Positions 16,950-23,962 of a DNA stretch of 23,962 bases are shown piece by piece (positions within the stretch are counted from its first letter, which is position 1; each line of letters starts with the position of its first letter). Made by a program: the position numbers and the translations under genes. Under the pieces are notes generated by a model. The model had not been told where the DNA came from. It was given only the letters and a program-made list of their open reading frames with translations, and searched no databases. Origin of the DNA: Oscillospiraceae bacterium. Its GTDB lineage: Bacteria > Bacillota > Clostridia > Oscillospirales > Ruminococcaceae. Location of the stretch: contig WQXP01000002.1 of NCBI GenBank assembly GCA_009784765.1, forward strand, positions 1-23,962. Reading direction: 5' to 3'.

Positions 16950-18662
16950 ATGAAGAACATGAGCGTCAGAGCCAAGCTGGTGCTTGGATTCGGGGTTGTT
17001 GTTGCACTGTGTGTTGCACTTTCCGCCTTTGCATTCATAACGATGACAACTATGTCGAACAATTATCGCAACAACATAAACTATTCTCAACAGCGTGTAA
17101 AAATCATTCAGTCGATTAACTATGACACAATGGATTTGCGCCGCATCACCACGGCAATCCGCGCAGATTCGGGGATTGAGGCGAATCAAATCGCCCACCG
17201 CGATGCTTCTCATGCTTTGGTACGCTCGATTAACGAAAAGTTGGACAATTACATTCAGCTTGTTCAGGACGACCCGAACTTAGAATTGCAGACAGCTCGC
17301 GGGCTTGTTGACTATGCCAACGAAAAGCGAACTGTAACACAGAGCTACTTAAATAACCTTGTTCTGCCGAATGTGGAACACGGGCTTCGGGGGGACACGC
17401 AGGCCGCCGCTGCAAACACGGCAACTCAGCGGGAGTCGGGGCTGATTGCGGCGTTTTCTTCAGCGGGGGACTATCTTTTGGAAGTCGATTATGCTTTGGC
17501 AGGAGAGCAATTGACTTCTACGAAAGCCCGGACAGACCTTTACAAAATCGCTTTCGTGGTTTTCACAATCTTTATTATGATTGTCTCGGTTGCCCTTTCG
17601 CTGATTATTTCCGGCAAAATCGGAGCATCTCTTGTTGCCATTACTGAAAGTGCAGACAAAATTTCTCGCGGCGATATTGAACTCAAAGACTTTAACGAGT
17701 CATATGACACAACGCGCAGTGAAGTTATTCTCCTTGAACGCGCATTTGGGCGTATGGTAGAGGGCTTCAAGAAGCAGGCGTATGTTTTGGCAAGGGTCGC
17801 GGAGGGGGATTATACTCACCGCCCTGAAGTCCGCTCGGATAAAGACGTAATTAACATCGCTATGGAGCTTATGATTAACGAAACGCTCGAAGTGCTGAAC
17901 AAAGTTACCAGTGCGGGTGTTCAAGTTTCAGATGCTTCGAAACAAATCGCGGAAGGGGCTCATACCCTCGCTAACGGGGCGCAGGAGCAAGCCGCCTCCG
18001 TTGAAGAGCTGTCGTCGAGTATGTCTGTGATTGCAGACAAAACCAAGGATAACGCCGATATGGCGGGAAGGGCAGCAGGGTTGGCAGAGTCAATCAAGCG
18101 TTCGGCGGAAAAAGGCAGCACGCAGATGACTGAAATGATGGAGGCAGTCAAAGAAATCAACGCGGCGAGCCAGAGTATCAGCAAAGTAATCAAAGATATT
18201 GACGACATTGCGTTCCAGACCAACATTCTTGCGCTTAACGCCGCTGTCGAGGCGGCGCGGGCAGGGCAACACGGGAAAGGGTTCGCGGTTGTCGCGGAGG
18301 AAGTCCGCAACCTTGCGGCGAAATCCGCTGAGTCTGCCAAGGAAACAGAGGCACTTATTTCCAACTCGGCGCAGAAAGCGCAACTCGGTTCGCGCATAGC
18401 TGCCGAAACGTCGGCAAGCCTTGTGGAAATCGTGGCGGGAATTAACGAAAGCACGCAAATCATTCGCGACATTGCTGCATCGTCAGAGGCGCAGTATCAC
18501 AGCATCAGCGAAATAAATCAAGGCGTTGACAGGGTGGCGCAAATCGTTCAGCAAAACTCCGCGACTGCTGAGGAAAGCGCGGCGGCAAGCGAAGAAATGA
18601 GCGGCCAGTCTGAGCTTCTCGAAGAACTGATTAAACAATTCAACCTCAGAGAAAAGTTCTGA
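16950..18662 (+). CDS. methyl-accepting chemotaxis protein
   Basis: 570 residues. TM1 is at about 10-33, a helical external domain at 34-195 (four-helix-bundle type, with [18 protein letters not shown]), TM2 at about 197-221, and HAMP just after it ([16 protein letters not shown]). A second HAMP-like segment follows ([16 protein letters not shown]), then the coiled-coil signalling domain. The kinase-contacting tip is fully conserved ([20 protein letters not shown] and [15 protein letters not shown], about 420-450). It normally controls a CheA kinase through CheW; neither gene is in the window. No C-terminal pentapeptide tether for the methylation enzymes is present (it ends FNLREKF). The receiver gene follows 25 nt downstream in the same operon. 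Confidence 0.93.
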   Translation: MKNMSVRAKLVLGFGVVVALCVALSAFAFITMTTMSNNYRNNINYSQQRVKIIQSINYDTMDLRRITTAIRADSGIEANQIAHRDASHALVRSINEKLDNYIQLVQDDPNLELQTARGLVDYANEKRTVTQSYLNNLVLPNVEHGLRGDTQAAAANTATQRESGLIAAFSSAGDYLLEVDYALAGEQLTSTKARTDLYKIAFVVFTIFIMIVSVALSLIISGKIGASLVAITESADKISRGDIELKDFNESYDTTRSEVILLERAFGRMVEGFKKQAYVLARVAEGDYTHRPEVRSDKDVINIAMELMINETLEVLNKVTSAGVQVSDASKQIAEGAHTLANGAQEQAASVEELSSSMSVIADKTKDNADMAGRAAGLAESIKRSAEKGSTQMTEMMEAVKEINAASQSISKVIKDIDDIAFQTNILALNAAVEAARAGQHGKGFAVVAEEVRNLAAKSAESAKETEALISNSAQKAQLGSRIAAETSASLVEIVAGINESTQIIRDIAASSEAQYHSISEINQGVDRVAQIVQQNSATAEESAAASEEMSGQSELLEELIKQFNLREKF

Positions 18663-18687
18663 GTAATTTCCGACAGGAGAACTAATA

Positions 18688-19551
18688 ATGATAACTAAAG
18701 AACAACTCCTCAATGTTCGTGAGCTTAAACTTTCAGGGAAAATCGCCCTCACGAGCGATGACAAATTCAAGGCTTATTTAGCAACTGTCAACAGCTTTAT
18801 CGACAGCTTCCAAGGAACTGCCGATAAAATGCAAGACGCCGCTGAAAAAGAGTCTTGGAACATACTTTCACAGCAAGTCAACACCACAATCAACCTGCTT
18901 AACAGGATTTACGCCGAAGGCATTTCAAAAGAATACAGCGCGAAGTTCGAGGCGCTTCTCGGGGCGGCGGCGAAAGACGCAACCGCAATCGAGGCTTTAA
19001 CAGAGAACTTCATCATTGCCTGTTCGTCCCTTTCCCTTGACATTCAGATGGCGGCGAAACGTCAGGGAACACCTGCTCAGGCAAGCCCTGCAAGACCGGC
19101 GGCGGGTGCGAAGCCCGCTCCCTCAGCGTCCGGAAGCGCATCAGGGAGTGATTACTACGCGGCGCAAAAACCCGCGAACGCGCCTGTACGCAGACACCGC
19201 AACCTGATTCTCGCAGTTGACAATGCGGTGATTTTCCTCAACACACTCAAGCGGTTCTTGGAGAATGAGCCTTATGATGTTCACTGCGTTACCACAGGGC
19301 AAGAAGCGTTAGACTTTATCGCGACAAATCGCCCTGATATGTTCCTGCTTGACATTGAAATGCCGCTCATGGACGGATATGAGCTTGCACGGCGCATTAA
19401 AGGCGCAGGGCACAGTGCCCCGATTGTGTTTGTTACCGCGAACTCGTCGCGCAGTTGCGTTGACAGAGCCGCTGATGTCGGCGCGGTGGGAATGCTCATG
19501 AAGCCTCTGCGTTCTAATCAGCTTATGGCTAAGTTGCATGAGCATATGTAA
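18688..19551 (+). CDS. response regulator with degenerate Hpt-like N-domain and C-terminal receiver
   Basis: 287 residues. The start follows ACAGGAGA. The C-terminal REC (about 170-287) has phosphoacceptor D222 (LLDIEMPLMDGYE), a T in VFVTAN and K in LMKPL. The acidic pair is D178-N179 rather than Asp-Asp. The N-terminal 125 residues are all-helical. Aligned by eye to the Hpt of the downstream kinase, VNTTINLLNRIYAEGIS matches VHTIKGAAASIGAKQIS, placing N65 at the phosphorylated His. This suggests an Hpt fold that can no longer carry phosphate. An Ala/Pro/Ser linker (about 127-168) joins the two. No DNA-binding domain. It probably acts as a phosphate sink or adaptor between the chemoreceptor and the kinase encoded on either side. 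Confidence 0.8.
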   Translation: MITKEQLLNVRELKLSGKIALTSDDKFKAYLATVNSFIDSFQGTADKMQDAAEKESWNILSQQVNTTINLLNRIYAEGISKEYSAKFEALLGAAAKDATAIEALTENFIIACSSLSLDIQMAAKRQGTPAQASPARPAAGAKPAPSASGSASGSDYYAAQKPANAPVRRHRNLILAVDNAVIFLNTLKRFLENEPYDVHCVTTGQEALDFIATNRPDMFLLDIEMPLMDGYELARRIKGAGHSAPIVFVTANSSRSCVDRAADVGAVGMLMKPLRSNQLMAKLHEHM

Positions 19552-19570
19552 CACTCGAATAAATCACGAA

Positions 19571-19590
19571 GGGCGTACGTTGATACGCCC
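19571..19590. repeat. small intergenic palindrome before hybrid kinase 3
   Basis: GGGCGTA (19571-19577), a 6-nt loop and TACGCCC (19584-19590) form a 7-bp perfect stem. Only CTATTT follows, so termination would be weak. It may attenuate readthrough from the receiver gene, stabilise mRNA, or be a copy of a short GC-rich palindromic element. The 72-nt gap otherwise holds only the AGAGAGGA ribosome site. Confidence 0.45.
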
Positions 19591-19623
19591 CTATTTCCTA
19601 TGACAGAGAGGATATAATCGGCT

Positions 19624-22600
19624 ATGATGGCAGACTTATTCGGTAAAAAGAACAAAGAACACTTAGAGCTGATGTTAGACAGCTTCCCAATGTGCGCCCA
19701 GGTTTGGCGCAGAGACCTCACGACAATTGACTGTAATGAAGCCGCCGTCAAACTGTATGGATTCAAAGACAAAGAGGAATATACCCGCCGTTTTATTGCG
19801 GAATGTTCTCCGGAGGTTCAGCCTTGCGGAGTACCCTCTGCTGTGAAGGCAGTGGGGTATGTTAATCATGCTTTTGAGGACGGTTATTGCTGTTTTGACT
19901 GGACGCACAGAATCCCCGATAAAGATGAGTGCTTCCCCGCTGAAGTAACATTAGTGCGGACGAAGTATAAGAACGAAGATGTCGTACTCGGTTATACACG
20001 TGACCTGCGTGAGCTGAAACGCACCAAAGACGAAGCAGCAATGACCATGAAAACGGTGTTCAACAGCGTTAATTCCATGGTTTATGTTACTGTTCCCGAA
20101 ACGGGTGAGATTCTCTTCATCAATGAACATATGCGCGAGCATTACAATCTCCCCGACAAAGTTGTAGGAGAGTTCTGCTATAAAGTTCTTCAAGACAACC
20201 TTGACGAAATGTGCGTATTCTGCCCCTGCTTCAAGTTAGCCGAAAAGCCCGACTCTGTGATAACATGGACGGAAACTTCCACCTTTACAGGGCGTTCTTA
20301 CCGCAACACCGACCGCCTCATAGATTGGGTTGACGGACGCAAGGTTCATATTCAGCATTCTGTCGATGTTACGGACATGATAGCAATACAAGATTCTCTC
20401 GAAAAGCGCGACGCTATGTTGCTCGTGGTTAATCAAACCGCGCTGAAGCTGCTGTCAACTAAGGAAGACGAAGACATAAAAGGAGCCCTCCATGAGTGCA
20501 TGGAGCTTGTCGGTTACGCCCTCAGTGTTGACAGAATCTACATTTGGCAGTGCTGCAGCGAAGGCGAAGGCGCAGCTGATGACGAAAACACAAAAACGCA
20601 AGACTATCGCTACACCACTGTTTACGGGTGGGATTCGGAGTTCGGGGAGACGAAACCGAAAGTCCCTATGGGAATGAGCTTTGTTCCGCGAAAAGACGCA
20701 GGGTTAGATTGGGACGATATTGTTCTGAGCAATGAATGCGTGAACGGTTCTCTCCTAACTATGTCGGCGAATGAAAGGGCATTTATAACACGATTTGGAA
20801 TCAAATCTGTTGCCATTGTTCCTATGTTTCTTGATAATCAGCTTTGGGGAGTGTTGACTGTAGGTGATTGTTTTAACGACCGCACTTTCACGGAAGAAGA
20901 GCTTACGATTATGCGTTCAATCAGCCTGATTATGGCGAATGCAATCAACCGCCACGCACTTATAGAAGCGCGGACACGGGAAATCGCGATGCAGAGCGTT
21001 GTTATGGAAACGCTGTTTGACTCAATTCCAAACATGATATACACAAAAGACACCGAGCATAACTTCACCCGCTGTAACAGGGCTATGTTAGAGCATTTGG
21101 GTAAGAAGCGCGACGACATTCTCGGCAAAACCGACACAGAGGCACTCGGGTTGTCTTTTGAGGTTGCCCGTAAGAACTATGAACGCGACTGCAATGTTTT
21201 CGCAACAGGGAAAGCGATTACTTATGAAGCGCGTATTCCTAAACCCGACGGAACTGCTCCTTATTTTGAGGTGCAGAAGCTCCCCCTTGTTCTCGGAAGC
21301 GAGACAATCGGCGTAATCGGGCTTGCCCGCGATATTAACGAACGCAAAGAGCGGGAAAAACAAGACGAGTTACATCGAACCTATGCCAAAAAGCTTGATG
21401 ACGCGCTTTCAAAAATCACAAAGTCTCCGAATATTTCTAACGGCGACTTGAAAGCCGCCGCTAATGTTATTACTCTAAGTGCCTGTGAAACGATTGCGAC
21501 AACTCGTGTTACTGTGTGGATGCTCGGCAGCGATATGACGACATTGTGCTGCGAATCGAGTTATAATCGTGTTATGGGTGAGTATAGCGCGTTGAACGAT
21601 ATACCCCTCAACGAATTTCCTGATTATGTCGCGCTTCTTAATACCGAGCGCATAATTCTCATGAATAATCCTGATGAGTGCAAGATGATTATTGCTGAGG
21701 GGACACAGTCAAAGCTTTGCGCCGCACTTGACGCGCCTATGCGCGTTGACGGACGGCTTTGCGGAGTAATCGGTGTTGAGCAGTATCGCAATGAAAAGTA
21801 CAGCAACTCCCGTGAGTGGACTCTTGAAGAGCAAAACTTTGTGTCTTCTCTTGCAGATATGATGGCGATTGCTATTTCCGCTGCTGAGCGTAACGCCGCA
21901 CGAGATGAAGCAAAGTTAGCGAGCCAAGCCAAGAGCGACTTTCTTGCAAATATATCACACGAAATCCGCACACCGATGAACGTAATTGTGGGGTTGACAG
22001 AGATTCTTCTTGATGACGAAACGCCTGTGGAGAACCCTAACGACTATTTGCAGAAAATCAACACGGCGGGTACTATATTGGTCGGGCTGATTAACGATAT
22101 TCTTGACATAAGCAAAATCGAGGCACGAATGTTCACCCTTGCGCCGACGCAGTATGAACTCGCGAGCTTGCTTAACGACATTATCGTAGTCAACATGGTG
22201 CGTATAGGAGAGAAGCCGATTAAGTTCGAGCTTGAAATCGAAGAAAACCTCCCCGCTAAGCTTTTCGGCGACGATTTGCGGGTCAAGCAGATTCTCACGA
22301 ACATACTGAGTAATGCCTTTAAGTATACGCGCTGGGGAACTGTTACTTTCTCTGTCAAATGCACCTCTAACGACCGCCGCGAAGTGTGTCTTTCTTTCGC
22401 AGTTAAAGACACGGGGATTGGAATGCGCCCTGAAGATGTCAAGAAGCTTTTCAGTGACTACAGCCAAGTGGATACTCAGGCTAACCGCATGATTGAGGGA
22501 ACAGGGCTCGGGCTTTCAATCGCGAAAGGCTTAGTCGAACTCATGGGGGGGAGCATTCGGGTAGAGAGCGAGTATGGAGAGGGTTCTACCTTCTTTGTGA

Positions 22601-23526
22601 AAATATGGCAGAGCTATTGCAACTCAGACATTATTGACACGCAGACTGTTGCAGAACTCAAGAGCTTTAAGTACAGCGCGGCGCGTTCGGAGTCTTCTAA
22701 GATTACTTCACGGCCGGACCTTTCCCACGCGAGGGTTCTTGTGGTGGACGATTCGCCGACTAATCTTGACGTTGCCAAAGGGCTGCTCAAGAAATACAAA
22801 ATGCAAGTTGACACCGTGCTTTGCGGGCAAGACGCACTCGACCGCGTCCGCAAAGAAGCTATTCATTACAACATTATTTTCATGGACCACATGATGCCCG
22901 GCATGGACGGAATCGAGGCTTTCAAGCTTATTCGCAAGCATGACTCTGACTACGCCCGAACTGTTCCTGTTGTCGCACTGACTGCTAACGCCGTCGCAGG
23001 GAATGAGCAGATGTTCCTTAACTTGGGCTTTGCGGGCTTTGTCGCAAAGCCGATTAAAGTCGAGCGGTTGCACGATGTTGTGCTGAAATTCTGTTCGTCG
23101 CCTGTTGCTTCTGAGGAAACTCCCCCCGCCGAGAGCCTCCCCCCGCCGACTGCGGCGACACCTCCTGTGAAGAGGGGGGCTGAATCTCCTGCGGGAATCA
23201 ATCTGATTCTCGGGCTGTCACTGTATGAAGATGACATGGAAATGCTTGTGGAAATCATGCACTCTTTCGCGACTAATATCCCAAACGAAATCACCCGAAT
23301 GCGCGAACTTACGCCGGAAACCCTCAGCGATTACGCAATCGACGTGCATACAATCAAAGGCGCGGCGGCGAGCATCGGCGCGAAGCAAATCTCTGTTCGT
23401 GCAAAGAATCTTGAGCGAATGGCGAAAGACGGCGATTATGACGGAGTTGCAGAGCTAAACACGGCTTTCTGCGATGACACCGCGTCCCTCATAGAAGAGC
23501 TGCGGGCGTGGCTCGACGGCAATTGA
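19624..23526 (+). CDS. hybrid histidine kinase 3 (PAS-PAS-GAF-PAS-GAF-HK-REC-Hpt), soluble
   Basis: 1300 residues, no membrane segment, so a cytoplasmic sensor. PAS1 is about 12-132. PAS2 (about 142-255) has a Cys cluster, C185, C197, C200 and C202 (CYKVLQ...CVFCPC). GAF1 is about 262-445, PAS3 460-577 and GAF2 about 590-755. HisKA has H779 (ANISHEIRTPMN). HATPase has ILTNILSNAFKYT, DTGIGM and GTGLGLS. REC has D1088 (FMDHMMPGMDG). A Pro-rich linker precedes Hpt with H1242 (DVHTIKGAAAS). It is a complete phosphorelay carrier with no output domain. AGAGAGGA precedes the first of two adjacent ATGs, and no promoter was found in the gap, so it is probably transcribed with the chemoreceptor and receiver genes. 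Confidence 0.92.
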   Translation: MMADLFGKKNKEHLELMLDSFPMCAQVWRRDLTTIDCNEAAVKLYGFKDKEEYTRRFIAECSPEVQPCGVPSAVKAVGYVNHAFEDGYCCFDWTHRIPDKDECFPAEVTLVRTKYKNEDVVLGYTRDLRELKRTKDEAAMTMKTVFNSVNSMVYVTVPETGEILFINEHMREHYNLPDKVVGEFCYKVLQDNLDEMCVFCPCFKLAEKPDSVITWTETSTFTGRSYRNTDRLIDWVDGRKVHIQHSVDVTDMIAIQDSLEKRDAMLLVVNQTALKLLSTKEDEDIKGALHECMELVGYALSVDRIYIWQCCSEGEGAADDENTKTQDYRYTTVYGWDSEFGETKPKVPMGMSFVPRKDAGLDWDDIVLSNECVNGSLLTMSANERAFITRFGIKSVAIVPMFLDNQLWGVLTVGDCFNDRTFTEEELTIMRSISLIMANAINRHALIEARTREIAMQSVVMETLFDSIPNMIYTKDTEHNFTRCNRAMLEHLGKKRDDILGKTDTEALGLSFEVARKNYERDCNVFATGKAITYEARIPKPDGTAPYFEVQKLPLVLGSETIGVIGLARDINERKEREKQDELHRTYAKKLDDALSKITKSPNISNGDLKAAANVITLSACETIATTRVTVWMLGSDMTTLCCESSYNRVMGEYSALNDIPLNEFPDYVALLNTERIILMNNPDECKMIIAEGTQSKLCAALDAPMRVDGRLCGVIGVEQYRNEKYSNSREWTLEEQNFVSSLADMMAIAISAAERNAARDEAKLASQAKSDFLANISHEIRTPMNVIVGLTEILLDDETPVENPNDYLQKINTAGTILVGLINDILDISKIEARMFTLAPTQYELASLLNDIIVVNMVRIGEKPIKFELEIEENLPAKLFGDDLRVKQILTNILSNAFKYTRWGTVTFSVKCTSNDRREVCLSFAVKDTGIGMRPEDVKKLFSDYSQVDTQANRMIEGTGLGLSIAKGLVELMGGSIRVESEYGEGSTFFVKIWQSYCNSDIIDTQTVAELKSFKYSAARSESSKITSRPDLSHARVLVVDDSPTNLDVAKGLLKKYKMQVDTVLCGQDALDRVRKEAIHYNIIFMDHMMPGMDGIEAFKLIRKHDSDYARTVPVVALTANAVAGNEQMFLNLGFAGFVAKPIKVERLHDVVLKFCSSPVASEETPPAESLPPPTAATPPVKRGAESPAGINLILGLSLYEDDMEMLVEIMHSFATNIPNEITRMRELTPETLSDYAIDVHTIKGAAASIGAKQISVRAKNLERMAKDGDYDGVAELNTAFCDDTASLIEELRAWLDGN

Positions 23527-23554
23527 CGATTAACCGCCTCACAAATCATAAACC

Positions 23555-23585
23555 CCCGCCGCTCATGACGAGCGGCGGGATTTTC
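23555..23585 (+). terminator. rho-independent terminator after hybrid kinase 3
   Basis: A 9-bp perfect stem, CCCGCCGCT (23555-23563) with AGCGGCGGG (23571-23579), a 7-nt loop and then ATTTTC. Confidence 0.88.
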
Positions 23586-23590
23586 GCCCG

Positions 23591-23640
23591 AAAACCGCTG
23601 TGAGTGGTTTTTTTGCACTCAAAAACCGCTCACAGCGGTT
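23591..23640. terminator. second, bidirectional hairpin with nested terminators
   Basis: Arms 23593-23612 and 23621-23640 pair over 20 bp with one G-U and an 8-nt loop. Each half can also fold alone. 23591-23598 pairs with 23604-23611 and leads into a T-run on the plus strand. AACCGCT-CAC-AGCGGTT (23624-23640) is a stem whose minus-strand transcript is followed by TTTTT. It therefore looks like back-to-back terminators insulating both directions. Confidence 0.6.
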
Positions 23641-23698
23641 ATTATACACTAACAGATAGTGCAAATGAAAATTTTACAAACATTTTACAAAAAAATGC

Positions 23699-23727
23699 TT
23701 GACATCTCGGAAACAGTGTGGTATGAT
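23699..23727 (+). promoter_or_regulatory. sigma-A promoter for the right-edge secreted-protein gene
   Basis: TTGACA (23699-23704), a 17-nt spacer and TATGAT (23722-23727). Transcription would start near 23734 and leave a leader of about 100 nt. Confidence 0.85.
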
Positions 23728-23738
23728 TGGCATATACT

Positions 23739-23795
23739 ATATCGTCAGCGATGTAGCGAAAGCTAAAGAAGAGATAAGCCCGTAGGGCGAATCTT
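23739..23795 (+). promoter_or_regulatory. structured 5' leader with three consecutive hairpins
   Basis: ATCG-tcag-CGAT (23741-23752), TAGC-GAAA-GCTA (23754-23765, a GNRA tetraloop) and GCCC-gta-GGGC (23778-23788) follow one another. The last is extended by AGAT (23772-23775) pairing with ATCT (23791-23794). The leader could be a small cis-regulatory RNA or simply an mRNA-stabilising structure. I could not match it to a riboswitch class. Confidence 0.35.
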
Positions 23796-23834
23796 GACAA
23801 AGCTAAAATTCAATTTCAGAAAGGGGCAAAAACA

Positions 23835-23962
23835 ATGTACACAGCAAAAATCACAAGAGCCCGCCGTTTCGGGGGGGGGGTAAACCTTTCCGCAAAATCG
23901 CAGGGCTGATGCTCGCAGGGGCGATGGCAGTTTCAATGCTCGCCACAGCAGGCGCAGAGGTC
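23835..23962 (+). CDS. 5' end of a secreted-protein gene, frame broken at a G10 tract, cut by window edge
   Basis: AAAGGGG precedes the ATG at 23835, which opens MYTAKITRARRFGGG. As given, this frame ends at a TGA shortly after the ten-G run (23871-23880). In another frame, directly after the run, a textbook signal peptide reads KPFRKIAGLMLAGAMAVSML and on to ATAGAEV at the window end. The two parts join in frame if the run has 8 or 11 G. Either the tract is miscounted in the assembly or the gene is switched by slippage. The mature protein lies outside the window, so its function is unknown. Confidence 0.6.

Larger units (their letters stand above)
23527..23834 (+). other. 308-nt intergenic region: two terminator hairpins, promoter, structured leader
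   Basis: No gene is visible in this gap. It holds, in order, the kinase 3 terminator, a second long hairpin, an AT-rich stretch (23641-23698), a consensus promoter and a leader of about 100 nt with three short hairpins, each listed separately. Confidence 0.7.

Noticed and set aside
19571..19590. Strong terminator between the receiver gene and kinase 3
   Set aside because: The stem is only 7 bp and is followed by CTATTT rather than a T-run, and no promoter follows it, so readthrough is more likely.
9294..23526. Complete chemotaxis gene cluster
   Set aside because: Only a chemoreceptor is present; no CheA (P1/P2/P5 order), CheW, CheR or CheB sequence is seen. The kinases have HisKA cores and Hpt at the C-terminus.
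23734..23834. Cyclic-di-GMP-I (GEMM) riboswitch
   Set aside because: There is a GNRA tetraloop and an ACAAAGC string, but the conserved GACGCAAAGC-type core and the tetraloop receptor are missing, so I kept only an unnamed structured leader.

Overview
The window looks like a chromosomal segment of a Gram-positive anaerobe of the class Clostridia, probably Oscillospirales/Ruminococcaceae-like. The evidence is AAGGAG-type ribosome binding sites, consensus sigma-A promoters, TGA used as a stop, a secreted GLUG-repeat protein with a degenerate dockerin-like tail, a cellobiose-2-epimerase-like enzyme and very large hybrid histidine kinases. The taxon is an inference. I see no RNA genes, CRISPR arrays, transposases or phage genes.

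Layout. (1) At 46-2601 (-) lies a secreted Cys-rich GLUG/dockerin-like protein. It is divergent from thrS (2736-4592, +), and both promoters sit in 134 bp together with an 18-bp palindrome. (2) A tightly packed minus-strand operon runs from 9137 down to 4642: a membrane-anchored unknown protein, an ABC ATPase, an ABC-2 permease and an AGE-family epimerase. Two of its three junctions overlap by 1 or 4 nt, so translational coupling is likely. (3) Divergent from it is a plus-strand operon, 9294-16789: a soluble REC-HK-REC-Hpt kinase (apparently leaderless), a transmembrane dCache-HAMP-GAF-PAS-HK-REC-Hpt kinase, and a membrane-anchored NodB-type deacetylase with an altered catalytic motif. A terminator follows. 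(4) A second plus-strand signalling operon, 16950-23526, encodes a methyl-accepting chemotaxis protein, a receiver protein with what looks like a dead Hpt domain, and a soluble PAS-PAS-GAF-PAS-GAF-HK-REC-Hpt kinase. A terminator follows. (5) At the right edge a consensus promoter, a structured leader and the start of a secreted protein are visible. Its signal-peptide frame is broken by a run of ten G.

How the genes may work together. About 14 kb is almost entirely signal transduction: three hybrid kinases, one receiver-only protein and one chemoreceptor. None of them carries a DNA-binding or cyclic-di-GMP output domain, so the phosphorelay must leave the window through an unseen regulator. 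Kinase 3 looks like a mosaic: its front half resembles kinase 2 and its rear half resembles kinase 1. The divergent ABC/epimerase operon has a good -10 but no -35, with GGTGAC direct repeats 11 bp apart where the -35 should be. This suggests an activated promoter, perhaps the output of the neighbouring kinases. The candidate undescribed system is therefore a phosphorelay hub controlling a membrane transporter with a coupled sugar epimerase, plus a cell-envelope NodB protein. This linkage is inferred from position and promoter architecture only.
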